The notes under the pieces were generated by a model. That model ran no database searches and had not been told where the DNA came from. It saw nothing but the letters and a program-made list of their open reading frames with translations. From Polaromonas sp. (GTDB lineage: Bacteria > Pseudomonadota > Gammaproteobacteria > Burkholderiales > Burkholderiaceae_C), in contig JAUXPP010000141.1 in the NCBI GenBank assembly GCA_030683705.1, forward strand, positions 52,495 to 116,494: a stretch of DNA of 64,000 nt, written 5' to 3'. How positions within the stretch are numbered: position 1 is the stretch's first letter; each line of letters opens with the position of its first letter. Shown here one piece after another: positions 28,734 to 39,626 of this stretch. The translations under genes and the position numbers were made by a program.

Positions 28734-29234
28734 CTAGCGTGCCTTGCGGACCCGCAGCAACTCGTCCAGGATCAGGCAGACTGCGCCCACGGTGATCGCG
28801 CTGTCGGCAATGTTGAAGGCCGGGAAGTGCCAGCCCGCATAGTGAAAATCGAGAAAGTCCACCACATAACCATGCAACATGCGGTCGATCACATTGCCCA
28901 CGGCCCCGCCCAGGATGCAGGCCAGCGCGAACGAAAACAGCTTTTGCCCGGAATGGGACTTGAGCATCCACACGATAAAGATGGCGGCCGCAATGCCGAT
29001 GGCGGTGAAAAACCAGCGTTGCCAGCCGGAGGCCGAAGCCAGGAAGGAAAACGCCGCGCCGCTGTTGTGCACCCGCACGATGTTGAAAAAATTCGTCACG
29101 TAGGTCGCGTCACCGAGCTGGTAATAACCCAGGATCAGCACCTTGGTGAACTGGTCGGCAATCAGCAGGATCAGCGCCAGGCCCAGCCAGGGGAGCAGGC
29201 TGGCCGACGTGTTTCCGAAGGTGGGTTTGGCCAT
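28734..29234 (-). CDS. lspA: signal peptidase II
   Basis: '[22 protein letters not shown]', '[39 protein letters not shown]'; lspA-ileS-ribF order. Confidence 0.95.
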   Translation of the reverse strand: MAKPTFGNTSASLLPWLGLALILLIADQFTKVLILGYYQLGDATYVTNFFNIVRVHNSGAAFSFLASASGWQRWFFTAIGIAAAIFIVWMLKSHSGQKLFSFALACILGGAVGNVIDRMLHGYVVDFLDFHYAGWHFPAFNIADSAITVGAVCLILDELLRVRKAR

Positions 29235-32053
29235 TATGCGAATTTCCTGTCTTCACCCGCGCCAAACAGGTTGCTGGTGCAACGGCTGCAAATCGTGGGA
29301 TGCGCCGGGTCCTGCCCGACATCGGCGCGGTAATGCCAGCAGCGTTCGCATTTGGTGTCTGAACTGGGCTTGACCCTGATGGACAGAGCGTCAGCAGCTA
29401 TCAATTCAATAGCGGAGGTGATGAAGGCAAACTTCAGGTCTTGCCCCAGGCTGGCCAGCAGGGTGTGGTCGGACGGCGCGACTTCCAGCGCCACGTTGGC
29501 CTGCAGCGACGAGCCGACCTGGCCGTCGGCACGCAGGGCCTCGATGTCCTTGTTGACCGCATCACGCAATTCGCGCACACGGCCCCACTTCGCCAGCAGC
29601 GCCTCGTCGGGCGCGGCCAGTTCGACGTAGGTCTCCATGAAGATGGACTCGGACGCGCCGCAGACCTTCCAGGCCTCCTCGGCGGTGAAGCTCAGGAAAG
29701 GCGCCATCCAACGCAGCATGGCCTGGGTGATCTGGTGCAGCGCGGTCTGCGCGCTGCGCCGCGCCAACGACTTGGGCGCGGTGGTGTAGAGGCGGTCCTT
29801 CAGGATGTCGAGGTAGAAGGACCCCAGGTCCTCGCTGCAGTAGATCTGCAGCTTGGACACCACCGGGTGGAACTCATACACCTCGTAATGCGCCAGGATG
29901 TCGGCCTGCAGCTGCGCCGCGCGGCTGAGCGCATAACGGTCGATCTCCAGCATCTGGTCCGGCGCGACCGCGTCTTTCGCCGGATCGAAGTCGCTGATGT
30001 TGGCCAGCAAAAACTTCAGCGTGTTGCGCACGCGGCGGTAGGTGTCCACCACGCGAGCGAGGATCTACTCGTCGCCCGCGATGTCGCCGGAGTAGTCGCT
30101 CGCGGCCACCCACAGGCGGATGATTACGGCGCCCAGCTTCTTGCTGGTTTCCTGCGGATCGACGCCATTGCCCTGCGACTTGCTCATCTTGCGGCCTTGG
30201 CTGTCCACGGTGAAACCGTGGGTCAACAGGCCCTTGTAAGGCGCGTGGTCGTACATCGCGCAGGCGGTCAGCAGCGAGGAATGGAACCAGCCGCGGTGCT
30301 GGTCATGCCCTTCGAGGTAGAGGTCGGCCGGCCAGGTGGACTGGGCGGCATGGCTTTTCTGCAGCACGGTGTAGTGCGTGGTGCCCGAGTCGAACCAGAC
30401 ATCCAGGATGTCATTGCTCTTGGTGTAGAACTCGGCGTCCGCGCCTATCAGCGATTCGGCCGTGGCCTTGCTCCAGGCCTCGATGCCGCCCTCGGCCACC
30501 ATGGCGGCGGCGGTGTCCAGCAGCTCCATGGTGCGCGGGTGCAGCTCGCCCGTTGCGGTGTGGATGAAAAACGGCAGCGGCACGCCCCAGTTGCGCTGGC
30601 GCGAGATACACCAGTCGGGCCGGCCGGCGATCATGTCGCGCAGGCGCACCTTGCCGTTTTCCGGGTAGAAGCTGGTTTCCTCGATGGCGTTGAGGGCGAG
30701 CTGGCGCAGGGTCTGCGGCGCCTTGTCCCTGGTGAACACACCTTCGCCCTCGTCCATGCGGATGAACCACTGGGCTGCAGCGCGGTAGATCACCGGCGAC
30801 TTGTGGCGCCAGCAGTGCGGGTAGCTGTGGGTGATGGTTTCGGTGGCGAACAGGCGGCCGGCCTCACGCAGCGCGTCGATCACCAGCGGCGCGGCTTTCC
30901 AGATGTTGAGCCCGCCGAACAGCGGCAACTCGTCTACGTAGCGGCCATGCGCCTGCACCGGGTTCAGGATGTCGTCCACCGCGATGCCGTTGGCGATGCA
31001 GGAGTTGAAATCCTCCACACCGTAGGCAGGCGAGGAGTGCACGATGCCGGTGCCGTCGTCGGCCGTGGCGTAGTCGGCCAGGAACACCGGGCTCAGGCGG
31101 CGGTAACCTTCATGCACGTCGTGCAAGGGGTGCTGGAAGTTCAGCAGCGCCAGGTTTTTGCCTTCGGTCGTGGCCAGGACGGTGCCGGTGAGAAGGAAGC
31201 GCGCCATGCACTTTTCCACCAGCGAGGCGGCCAGCAGCAGGATGCCGCGCTCGGTATCGACCAGCGCGTACTCGAGCTCCGGGTTCAGGTTCAGCGCCTG
31301 GTTCGCCGGGATGGTCCAGGCGGTGGTGGTCCAGATCACCGCATACGCGTCCTTGTCCAGGCTCTGGAGGCCGAAGGCGGCTGCGAGTTTGTCCGGCTCG
31401 GCCGACCTGAAGCCGACGTCCAGCGTCTGCGACTTCTTGTCGGCATATTCGATCTCGAACTCGGCCAGCGAGGAGCCGCAGTCGAAACACCAGTAGACGG
31501 GTTTCAGGCCGCGATAAACGAAGCCGCGCTCCATGATGCGTTTGAGCGCGCGGATTTCGTCGGCCTCGTTGCCGGGGGCCATGGTCAGGTAGGGCTTGTC
31601 CCATTCGCCGAGCACGCCCAGGCGCTTGAAGTCCTCCTTTTGCAGCGCGATCTGCTCGGTCGCGTAGGCGCGGCTTTTGGCCTGCACCTCGTCACGGCTG
31701 AGCTTGCGGCCAAAGGTTTTTTCGATCTGGTTCTCGATCGGCAGGCCGTGGCAGTCCCAGCCCGGCACGTAGATCGCGTCCATGCCCTTGAGCTGGCGTG
31801 CCTTGACGATCATGTCTTTCAGGATCTTGTTGACCGCGTGGCCCATGTGGATCTGGCCGTTGGCATAAGGCGGGCCGTCGTGCAGCACAAAGCGCGGCTT
31901 GCCGGCGCGCACGTCGCGCAGCTTCTTGTAGATGCCCTTGTCGTCCCACTCCTTGACCCAGCCCGGCTCGCGTTTGGGCAGGTCGCCGCGCATCGGGAAC
32001 GGGGTGTCGGGCAGGTTGAGGGTGCTGCGGTAATCGGTTTTGGTGTCGGACAT
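29234..32053 (-). pseudogene. ileS: isoleucyl-tRNA synthetase interrupted by in-frame TAG (30065-30067, minus strand)
   Basis: '[12 protein letters not shown]', 'KMSKSQGN', '[13 protein letters not shown]'; [23 protein letters not shown] continues in same frame. Confidence 0.93.
29357..29412 (+). repeat. Element A copy (antisense to ileS) in ileS C-terminal region
   Basis: gtctgaactgggcttgaccctgatggacagagcgtcagcaGCTATCAATTCAATAGC. Confidence 0.6.
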
Positions 32054-32156
32054 GGAATGCTCTTGTTGGGGCAGCCTGATGGGTCAGGGCGCCGGAATGC
32101 TGTTCGGGGGACAAGCCTTGCGCCGGAGGGGGCGGGGCCAGAAGCGACGAGATCGT

Positions 32157-33167
32157 CTAAATTCGGTCGCGCGTCGTCTGGCGGCTGGTTTCCGTGTGCA
32201 TGGACGCAAAAAATGCCCGCGCGTCGTCGCAGTCCCTGGATATACCCGCCTTGAGGCTGTCCAGACCGTCGTATTTCAGTTCGTCGTGCAGTTTGTGTAG
32301 CAGTTCCACGCGGATGATTTTACCGTATGCCTCCTCGGCGCCCAGGCTCGCGGGCCAGTCCAGGCAATGGGTCTCCAGCAACACCCGCCCGCCGTTGACG
32401 TCGTCGGGGTCCAATGAGGGCCGGATGCCGAGGTTGGCCACGCCGGGCAGGGGATCGGGACCGAGGCCGAAGACCTGCACCGCAAAAATCCCGCTGGCCG
32501 CCGGTTTCCAGTGCGAAAAGCGCAAGTTCAGGGTCCTGAACCCCAGTTCGCGCCCGAGCTTGCGGCCATGCACCACATGGCCGGAAATGCTGTAGGGCCG
32601 GCCCAGCAGGCTGGCCACGCGGCTCATCTGGCCCTGGGCCAGCGCCTCGCGAACCGCCGAGCTCGACACCCGGGTGTTGCTCACCTCGTAGCTGTTCATG
32701 CGGGCGACGTCGAAGCCCAGGCGGTCGCCGGCCGCGTCCAGCATGGCGTAATCGCCGGTGCGTTTGGCGCCGAAGCGGAAGTCGTCGCCGACCAGCACGT
32801 AACGCACACCCAGCCCCTTGACCAGCACATCGCCGATGAAGTTTTCGGCCGGCTGGCCTGCCAGCCGCGCATTGAAGGGCAGCACCACACACTGGTCGAT
32901 GCCGCAACGCGCCAGCTCGGTGAGTTTGTCGCGCAGGGTGGCGATGCGGGCCGGCGCCAGTTCGGGCTTGCGCGCGACCGCGGCGAAGTAGTCGCGCGGA
33001 TGGGGCTCGAAACTCATCACGCAACTCGGCACGCCCCGGTGCTGGGCCTCGTTTTTCAGCAGCGCCAGCATGGCCTGGTGGCCGCGGTGCACGCCATCGA
33101 AGTTGCCGATGGTCAGCGCGCACTGCGCTGCAAGCCGGGGATCGTGGTAGCTGCGGAAGATTTCCAT
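32157..33167 (-). CDS. ribF: bifunctional riboflavin kinase/FAD synthetase
   Basis: 'ALTIGNFDGVHRGHQAML', 'VLVGDDFRFGAKRTGDY', 'GVANLGIRPSL'. Confidence 0.95.
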   Translation of the reverse strand: MEIFRSYHDPRLAAQCALTIGNFDGVHRGHQAMLALLKNEAQHRGVPSCVMSFEPHPRDYFAAVARKPELAPARIATLRDKLTELARCGIDQCVVLPFNARLAGQPAENFIGDVLVKGLGVRYVLVGDDFRFGAKRTGDYAMLDAAGDRLGFDVARMNSYEVSNTRVSSSAVREALAQGQMSRVASLLGRPYSISGHVVHGRKLGRELGFRTLNLRFSHWKPAASGIFAVQVFGLGPDPLPGVANLGIRPSLDPDDVNGGRVLLETHCLDWPASLGAEEAYGKIIRVELLHKLHDELKYDGLDSLKAGISRDCDDARAFFASMHTETSRQTTRDRI

Positions 33168-33327
33168 CCGCCCGATTATCGTTTTAATAGCGCCATGTAT
33201 CGGCTTCATGCGGGTTCGACGGCGGATGACACCCCTGCAGTGAGCTTTGTCATGAATCCGCTGTATATTGGGGTGTCAGGCATTTTTAAGTCCGGTTCCA
33301 TGTGTTTTTAAACCATTGGAGGTTCGT

Positions 33328-33885
33328 TTGAAGGTCTTGAAGCTCTCAGCCCAGGGGTTGCCGCAATCGTGGATCAGCCTCGAACAAGCCGTGTTGCACT
33401 ATGCCTCGGACGAAGTGCGCTGGGAGATGGGTGCACGGGTGGCGACCTTCCATGGCGGCCACAACGCCATCACCGGCAACCAGTCCATCATCAACGTCAA
33501 CAGCATCATCGGCACCAAGGGCGTGCCCAACATCAACCCCTTCAACCTGAAGCCCGGGCTGACCAACAGCAAGCTGTTTGCACGCGACCGCAACATCTGC
33601 GCCTACTGCGGCGACCACTTCCACGAGGAAGACCTGACACGCGAACACATCATCCCGTTCGCGCAAAATGGTATCGACACCTGGATGAACGTGGTGACCG
33701 CCTGCCGCGCCTGCAACCACCGCAAGAGCAGCCGCACGCCCGAGCAGGCCCACATGCCGCTGCTCTACACCCCGTATGTGCCCAGCCTCTGGGAAGACTT
33801 TATCCTGCGCAACCGCCGCATCCTGGCGGACCAGATGGAGTTCCTGATGGCGCATGTGCCGAGGACGTCGCGGCTGCTGGTTTGA
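33328..33885 (+). CDS. HNH endonuclease family protein
   Basis: TTG start preceded by GGAGG; 'NICAYCGDHFHEEDLTREHIIPFAQNGIDTWMNVVTACRACNHRKSSRTPEQ'. Confidence 0.88.
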   Translation: MKVLKLSAQGLPQSWISLEQAVLHYASDEVRWEMGARVATFHGGHNAITGNQSIINVNSIIGTKGVPNINPFNLKPGLTNSKLFARDRNICAYCGDHFHEEDLTREHIIPFAQNGIDTWMNVVTACRACNHRKSSRTPEQAHMPLLYTPYVPSLWEDFILRNRRILADQMEFLMAHVPRTSRLLV

Positions 33886-34007
33886 GTTGAAGGGCTTTTG
33901 CTGCCAGCTCGCGGAGTCGAGCTATCAGCCTGGGCCAGCCGTGCCAGTCCTGTTCCACGCGGCTCATGCCCACCTCTGGTTCGTGGCGTTTATCCGTTTA
34001 GCCTCAA

Positions 34008-34307
34008 ATGCCGCGCTCTATACGTACTCGACAAGATACTTTCTTGCTGCTGGCCTGGACCGCAGGCCCATTGGGCCTGGCCTTCCTTGTTTTGTGCGTT
34101 TTCGCGGTTCTCGGGTGGCCGCGAACTCCGCTGATGGCTTACTTCATACCTGGCTTGCCTGTTCTGGCGGGAACGGTGTGTTTCGTCATTCAAACCAGGC
34201 CAAAGCGGCTCCAGTGGTTGACTGTGATTCCCTATGCAATCGGCTGTGCGGTCACGGTAACTGGCGCGTCCATTGTGATGGGGTTCCTCATGGGGGCGCC
34301 CAAATAA
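34008..34307 (+). CDS. small hypothetical membrane protein
   Basis: 99-aa ORF with three hydrophobic stretches; no recognised family. Confidence 0.4.
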   Translation: MPRSIRTRQDTFLLLAWTAGPLGLAFLVLCVFAVLGWPRTPLMAYFIPGLPVLAGTVCFVIQTRPKRLQWLTVIPYAIGCAVTVTGASIVMGFLMGAPK

Positions 34308-34360
34308 GCGGACAACCAAGTGGAGCGACAGTTCGCGCGAAATCGCATCGCAGCCCTCTG

Positions 34361-34393
34361 GGAGCAGGCGCAAGCAGCTATCAAAGTGATAGC
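34361..34393 (+). repeat. Element A, partial intergenic copy
   Basis: ggagcaggcgcaagcaGCTATCAAAGTGATAGC. Confidence 0.6.
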
Positions 34394-34482
34394 GTACGTT
34401 GGGCGCCTGAATGGCGAAGTTGACCTTGTCTCAGCGCAGGCCTCGGGGGGCTGAGGCCGAGCGCAACTACCTGCTCAGATCC

Positions 34483-35865
34483 TCAGTAAGTCAACTCCAG
34501 CACCACCACATGGTTGCCCGAAACCGGCCAGGTCTGGCCGGTGATTTTTTCGCCGTTGAACTCTGCCGCGATCGGGCGCATGCCGTCCTGCGCCAGGTTG
34601 ATCTTGGACGCTGATACGCCTGCGCCGGCAGGCGGCACGCCGGGCAGCGCGGCTTTGCCGTCAAACATCATGCGGTCACGCTGCGCGTCGAAGTAGCCGC
34701 GCGGCCGGTTCAGCGTGATGCTGGATTTGGCAGCCTTGTCGGCTTCCGCCAGGCGCTCGGCGCGCAGGTGGATGATGGTGCTGGAGCGCGGAAACGGGCT
34801 GCGGTAGATGTGGGTGGTCGCATAACCGGTGGCCTGGATCACGAACTCATGCTGCACCCCGGGCTGCGCGGTGAATGGTCCCCACATCCCGTCGGTGCCC
34901 ACGGTTTTGCTGTGGACCGCGTTGCCGATGCGCGCGCCAGTGGCGGGGTCGGTGGCGTAGACCATCAGTTGCGCGCCGGGCAGCGGCAGGTTGTTGGTGT
35001 AGTTGCCGGAGGCCGGGTCGGTCGGGTTCAGGCCCAGGCCGCTGAGCTTGCCGTTCAGCACGATGGGCGCCTCAGGCTGGATCGCCACGGTCTGTGGGCT
35101 CTTGCCGGTGATGAAGCGGTAGGTCGCTTCGAAAGCCGCGGGCGAGAAGGAAGTTTCGCGGTGATCGACACGCGGCAGCACGATGTTGGTCGCGCCCTTG
35201 AGCGCCGGGCCGTCGAAGCTGACGTTGGTCGGTGTGCCACGCGCGCCAATCCAGACGCCGTCGGGCTGGGCGAACTTGTCGTTGTTGTCCGAACGCAGGG
35301 TCAGCCACCGGACCGGGCCGCTGACCTCGTCACCGGCGGCGTTTTTGGGTGCATTGAGGCCGGTCAGGAAAGGCCCGGTGCCGGAAAACTCGTTGGCTTC
35401 GCGAAAGCCTTTGGTGGCCCAGACACCATGGTTCGGCGTGCCGCCCAGGATGGCATGGCTCACGCGGCTTGCGCCGCCGCCGTTGTAGATGTAGTTGCGG
35501 ATGGCATTGCCGCCGCGCGAGTTGCCGACCAGCACGACCTGGCGCGCGCCGGTGGCTTGCATCACCTTGTCGACCTCGGACTTCAGGAAAGCCATGTGTT
35601 CGGCGGTCGAGGTCCGGCCGGGCTGGGCCTTGCCGTCGTCGTCGCGTGCCAGCGGGTAGGGCAGGTTGATCGCATGCAGGCGTTCGCGCGGCCAGCCGTT
35701 CGATTCAAAACGCCAGATCGTGGTCTGCCACAAGGCGCCGGTGTCGCCGTTGCCGTGCACAAAAACGATGGGCGGCTGCTGTTCGGGCGCTGGCGAGGTG
35801 GCGCAACCGGCGAGCGCCAGTCCGGCGGCAGCGATCACGAGAAGAAGGCGGCGTTGCATCAACAT
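34483..35865 (-). CDS. alpha/beta hydrolase family lipoprotein (esterase/lipase-like)
   Basis: Lipobox 'LALAGC'; 'PIVFVHGNGDTGALWQ', 'VVLVGNSRGGNAIRNYI'. Confidence 0.8.
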   Translation of the reverse strand: MLMQRRLLLVIAAAGLALAGCATSPAPEQQPPIVFVHGNGDTGALWQTTIWRFESNGWPRERLHAINLPYPLARDDDGKAQPGRTSTAEHMAFLKSEVDKVMQATGARQVVLVGNSRGGNAIRNYIYNGGGASRVSHAILGGTPNHGVWATKGFREANEFSGTGPFLTGLNAPKNAAGDEVSGPVRWLTLRSDNNDKFAQPDGVWIGARGTPTNVSFDGPALKGATNIVLPRVDHRETSFSPAAFEATYRFITGKSPQTVAIQPEAPIVLNGKLSGLGLNPTDPASGNYTNNLPLPGAQLMVYATDPATGARIGNAVHSKTVGTDGMWGPFTAQPGVQHEFVIQATGYATTHIYRSPFPRSSTIIHLRAERLAEADKAAKSSITLNRPRGYFDAQRDRMMFDGKAALPGVPPAGAGVSASKINLAQDGMRPIAAEFNGEKITGQTWPVSGNHVVVLELTY

Positions 35866-35939
35866 GGGTTGTCTCCTGGAACTAAATGTGCCCGTGATTC
35901 ATGCCACGGAGCATCGTTTCTCAATATGTCGCGGGCAAG

Positions 35940-37055
35940 TCAGGCAAAGACGCCAGCGGTGTCCTGCATGCGGGCCGAAACCTCACCGAGGTGATGCAGC
36001 GTGTCGCCGAATGTCATTTCCAGCTGCGTCAGCTTCTTGAAGTAATGGCTGACGATGTATTCGTCGGTCACGCCGATGCCGCCGTGCAACTGCACGGCCT
36101 GCTGGCCGACAAAACGCATGGACACGCCGAGCTGGTACTTGGCGCGCGCCATGGCCGCGCGGCGCTCCGGGGCGGGCGCGTTGAGCTTGAGCGAGGCGTA
36201 ATAACTCATGGAGCGGGCCAGCTCGAGCTGCATCTTCATGTCGGCCACGCGATGGCGCAGCGCCTGAAAGCTGCTGATCAGCACGCCGAACTGCTTGCGG
36301 GTGTTCATGTACTCGACGGTGATGGCCAGGGTCTTGTCCATCACGCCGACGGCTTCCGCGCAGGTGGCGGCGATGCCGATGTCCACCGCGTGTTCCAGGG
36401 CGGTCAGGCCGTCCCGTGTGATCAGCGTGGCGGGAGCGTCCTTGAACACCACATCGGCGGCGCGGCCGCCGTCCTGTGTGCCATAACCGCGGGTCGTGAC
36501 GCCCCGGGCTGTGCGTTCCACCAGGAACAGCGCGATCTTGCCGTCGGCTTGCGCCGGCACGATGAAGGCATCGGCCTGGTCACCGGCAGCTACGATGTTT
36601 TTTGTCGCTGTCAACGTCCAGCCGGAGCCGGCTTCGACCGCTTTTGCCTCACATATATCGAGCTGGTAGCGGGCTTTGCGCTCCTGCGCGGCCAGCACCA
36701 CCAGTGCTTCGCCGCTGGCGACTTTCGGCAGCCAGGCGGCCTGCACGGCTTCTGGCGCGTAGCCGGACAAAACAGCGCCGGCAATCAGGGTCTGGGCAAA
36801 AGGCTCGGCGACGATGCCGCGGCCCAGCTCTTCCATCACCACCATGCCTTCGACCGGGCCCATGCCCAGGCCGTCCTTGGCTTCGGGGATGTAGAGTCCG
36901 CACAGGCCGAGTTCGGCAATCTGGCCATAGGCTTCGCGCGAGAAACCGCCGGCTTTGGCGATGCCGCGGCGGCGCTCGAAGTCGTAAGCCTTGTCCACCC
37001 ATTTGCGGACCGCGTCGCGCAACTGTTCCTGGTCGTCGGTGAAATCAAAATCCAT
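35940..37055 (-). CDS. acyl-CoA dehydrogenase family protein
   Basis: 'MDFDFTDDQEQLRDAVRKWV', 'RKQFGVLISSFQALRHRVADM', 'QLHGGIGVTDEYIVSHYFKKL'. Confidence 0.92.
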   Translation of the reverse strand: MDFDFTDDQEQLRDAVRKWVDKAYDFERRRGIAKAGGFSREAYGQIAELGLCGLYIPEAKDGLGMGPVEGMVVMEELGRGIVAEPFAQTLIAGAVLSGYAPEAVQAAWLPKVASGEALVVLAAQERKARYQLDICEAKAVEAGSGWTLTATKNIVAAGDQADAFIVPAQADGKIALFLVERTARGVTTRGYGTQDGGRAADVVFKDAPATLITRDGLTALEHAVDIGIAATCAEAVGVMDKTLAITVEYMNTRKQFGVLISSFQALRHRVADMKMQLELARSMSYYASLKLNAPAPERRAAMARAKYQLGVSMRFVGQQAVQLHGGIGVTDEYIVSHYFKKLTQLEMTFGDTLHHLGEVSARMQDTAGVFA

Positions 37056-37072
37056 GTTGTTCTTCCTTCTGG

Positions 37073-38263
37073 TCAGCCGAGCACGAACTGCGAAACGATA
37101 TTGCGCTGCACCTCGTTGGAGCCGCCGTAAATCGTGGTCTTGCGCAGGTTGAAATAGGTCGAGGCCAGTGGCGCATTGGCGGCCACGCCGCCGGGGAAGT
37201 CGCCCTGCCAGCCGGCTTCCATGGCTTCCTCGATAAAGGGCAGGCTGAAGGGGCCGGCGGCCAGCATCATCAGTTCGCTGTAGCGTTGCTGGATCTCGCT
37301 GCCGCGGATTTTCAGCAGGCCGGCGATGTCCAGCGAATTCTTGCCGGATTTTTCGGCCGACAGCACCCGCAGCACCAGCATTTCCAGCGCCACGACATCC
37401 ACTTCGAGCCTGGCGATTTCGTCGCGGAAACGCAGGTCGTCCCACATGCCTTCGGTTTTGGCGACGCGCTTGAGGCGCTCGAGCTCGCGCTTGGCGCGGT
37501 TCACGTCCGCGATGTTGGTGCGTTCATGGCTGAGCAGGTGTTTGGCATAGGTCCAGCCCTTGTTTTCTTCACCGACCAGGTTGTTGGCCGGCACTTCGAC
37601 GTTGTCGAACCAGACTTCGTTGACCTCGGCCTCGCCGTCGAGCAGCACGATGGGCCGCACCGTCACGCCCGGTGATTTCATGTCGATCAGCAAAAAGGAA
37701 ATGCCAGTCTGCGGTTTGCCTTCGGTGCTGGTGCGCACCAGGCAGAAGATCCACTCGCCGTACTGGCCCAGGGTGGTCCAGGTTTTCTGGCCGTTGACGA
37801 TGTATTTGTCGCCCTGGCGTTCAGCGCGGCATTTGACGGAAGCCAGGTCGGAGCCGGAGCCCGGCTCGCTGTAACCCTGGCTCCACCAGACCTCACCGCT
37901 GCCGATGCCCGGCAAAAAGCGCTGCTGCTGCTCGGGTGTGCCAAAGGCCATGATCACCGGCGCGACCATCACCGGGCCGAAGGGCACGACGCGCGGCGCA
38001 CCGGCCAGCGCGCATTCTTCCTCGAACAGGTGTTTCTGCACGGCGTTCCAGCCCGGACCGCCGAACTCCTTGGGCCAGGCGTGGCCCAGCCAGCCTTTTT
38101 TGCCGAGGATTTTGGCCCAGCGCTGCATGTCGTCACGGGACAGGCGCAAGGCGTTGTGCACCTTGTGCGAAATGTCGGCCGGCAGGTTCGCACCCACCCA
38201 GGCCCGTATGTCTTCGCGGAATTTCTGTTCTTCAGGGGTGAAAGCTAGATCCATAAACGGCAT
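37073..38263 (-). CDS. acyl-CoA dehydrogenase family protein
   Basis: 'QGYSEPGSGSDLASVKCRAERQGDKYIVNGQKTWTTLGQYGEWIFCLVRT', 'IYGGSNEVQRNIVSQFVLG'. Confidence 0.93.
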   Translation of the reverse strand: MPFMDLAFTPEEQKFREDIRAWVGANLPADISHKVHNALRLSRDDMQRWAKILGKKGWLGHAWPKEFGGPGWNAVQKHLFEEECALAGAPRVVPFGPVMVAPVIMAFGTPEQQQRFLPGIGSGEVWWSQGYSEPGSGSDLASVKCRAERQGDKYIVNGQKTWTTLGQYGEWIFCLVRTSTEGKPQTGISFLLIDMKSPGVTVRPIVLLDGEAEVNEVWFDNVEVPANNLVGEENKGWTYAKHLLSHERTNIADVNRAKRELERLKRVAKTEGMWDDLRFRDEIARLEVDVVALEMLVLRVLSAEKSGKNSLDIAGLLKIRGSEIQQRYSELMMLAAGPFSLPFIEEAMEAGWQGDFPGGVAANAPLASTYFNLRKTTIYGGSNEVQRNIVSQFVLG

Positions 38264-38407
38264 GTCTCCAATCGGTTCGGTAACTTCGCATTTTTAGCAC
38301 GGTCGTTCGGAATTTTATGTCCCAGTTGGGACAAATAGCGAGCGATTCCGCCTTGCGGAATCAGGGCAAGGAGAGACCCCCTGGCCGCCCGGGATAATCA
38401 GCGCATC

Positions 38408-39604
38408 TTGCCGTCTTACCGCACCATCATCAGCGCCCTCAGTGTCGGCCAGATTCTTGTCTGGGCGGTGCTGTATTACGGCTTTTCCTCGTTTGTGCTG
38501 CCGATGCAGCGCGACATGGGCTGGAGCCAGCCCGACATCATGGGCGCTTTCACGCTGGGCCTGATGGTTTGGGGTCTGGCCACGTATGCCGTGGGCGCGG
38601 CGATCGACCGCGGGCGCGGCCGCGCGGTGTTGACGGGTGGCGCCTTGCTGGGCGCAGCCGGCTGCGCGCTCTGGTCGCAGGCACACAACCTTCCCGTCCT
38701 CTACGCGGCCTGGGCCCTGCTGGGACTGGCCATGGCGATGACGCTGTACGAGCCGGCCTTCATGGAGATCACCAAACGTTTCCCCGAGTCCTACCGCCAG
38801 GGCATCACCACCCTCACACTGGTCGGCGGTTTTGCCAGCACGCTGTCGTTTCCGGCAGTGGCCTGGTTGCAGGCGCGCCTGGGCTGGCGCCCGGCGCTGC
38901 TGGTGATGGCGCTGGCCTTGCTGCTGGTGGCGCCGCTGCATGCCTGGGTGCTGCGCGGGGCGTGGAAGCGGCCACGCGCAGCCGGCAGCGCGCCGGCGGA
39001 AGCGGCGCAGGACCAGGCGACGCTGCGCGAAGCCATGCAGGGCAGTGCCTTCTGGCTGCTGACCGGTGCCTTCACTTTTTATATTTTTGCGATCTCGACC
39101 ATCTGGGCGCACCTGATGCCGGCCTTTGAATCGCGCGGGCTGACGCAGGCCGAGGCGGTCGCTGTGATGGTCTGGTTCGGCCCGGCGCAGGTGGCGGGGC
39201 GGTTTGCCTTTTTGTGGCTGGGCCGCTCACTGAACCAGCGCACGCTGGGGCTCACGGTGCTGGCCCTGTTTCCGCTGTCGCTGATGCTGTTTGCGCTGGG
39301 CCGCGAGCCCGCGGTGCTGGTTGCCTTTGCGGTGCTGTTCGGCGTGGCCAATGGGCTCATCACCATCGTGCGCAGCAACATCGTGCCGGATTTTTACGGC
39401 CGCGAACATGTGGGCCGCATCGGCGGCGCCATGTCGGGCATCGCCCTGTGCACGCGCGCGGCTGCCCCTTTCCTGACCGCCTGGGCGCTGGTCGGCCTGG
39501 GTGGCTACACCGGCCTGCTCTGGGGGCTGGTCGGCATGGGTGTGGCATCGCTGGCGCTGTTTGCCCTGGCCAGGCGGCCGGTGCGCCGCTTGGGGCCGCG
39601 ATAA
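38408..39604 (+). CDS. MFS transporter
   Basis: 'QILVWAVLYYGFSSFVLPMQRDMGWSQPDIMGAFTLGLMVWGLATYAVGAAIDRGRGR'. Confidence 0.87.
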   Translation: MPSYRTIISALSVGQILVWAVLYYGFSSFVLPMQRDMGWSQPDIMGAFTLGLMVWGLATYAVGAAIDRGRGRAVLTGGALLGAAGCALWSQAHNLPVLYAAWALLGLAMAMTLYEPAFMEITKRFPESYRQGITTLTLVGGFASTLSFPAVAWLQARLGWRPALLVMALALLLVAPLHAWVLRGAWKRPRAAGSAPAEAAQDQATLREAMQGSAFWLLTGAFTFYIFAISTIWAHLMPAFESRGLTQAEAVAVMVWFGPAQVAGRFAFLWLGRSLNQRTLGLTVLALFPLSLMLFALGREPAVLVAFAVLFGVANGLITIVRSNIVPDFYGREHVGRIGGAMSGIALCTRAAAPFLTAWALVGLGGYTGLLWGLVGMGVASLALFALARRPVRRLGPR

Positions 39605-39626
39605 TCCAGTACACGCTTTCCGCCTT

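Noticed and set aside
33893-33945. Possible extra palindrome-element copy (ttgctgccagctcgcggagtcgagctatcag)
   Set aside because: Only fragments of the consensus; palindrome not intact, so not counted.
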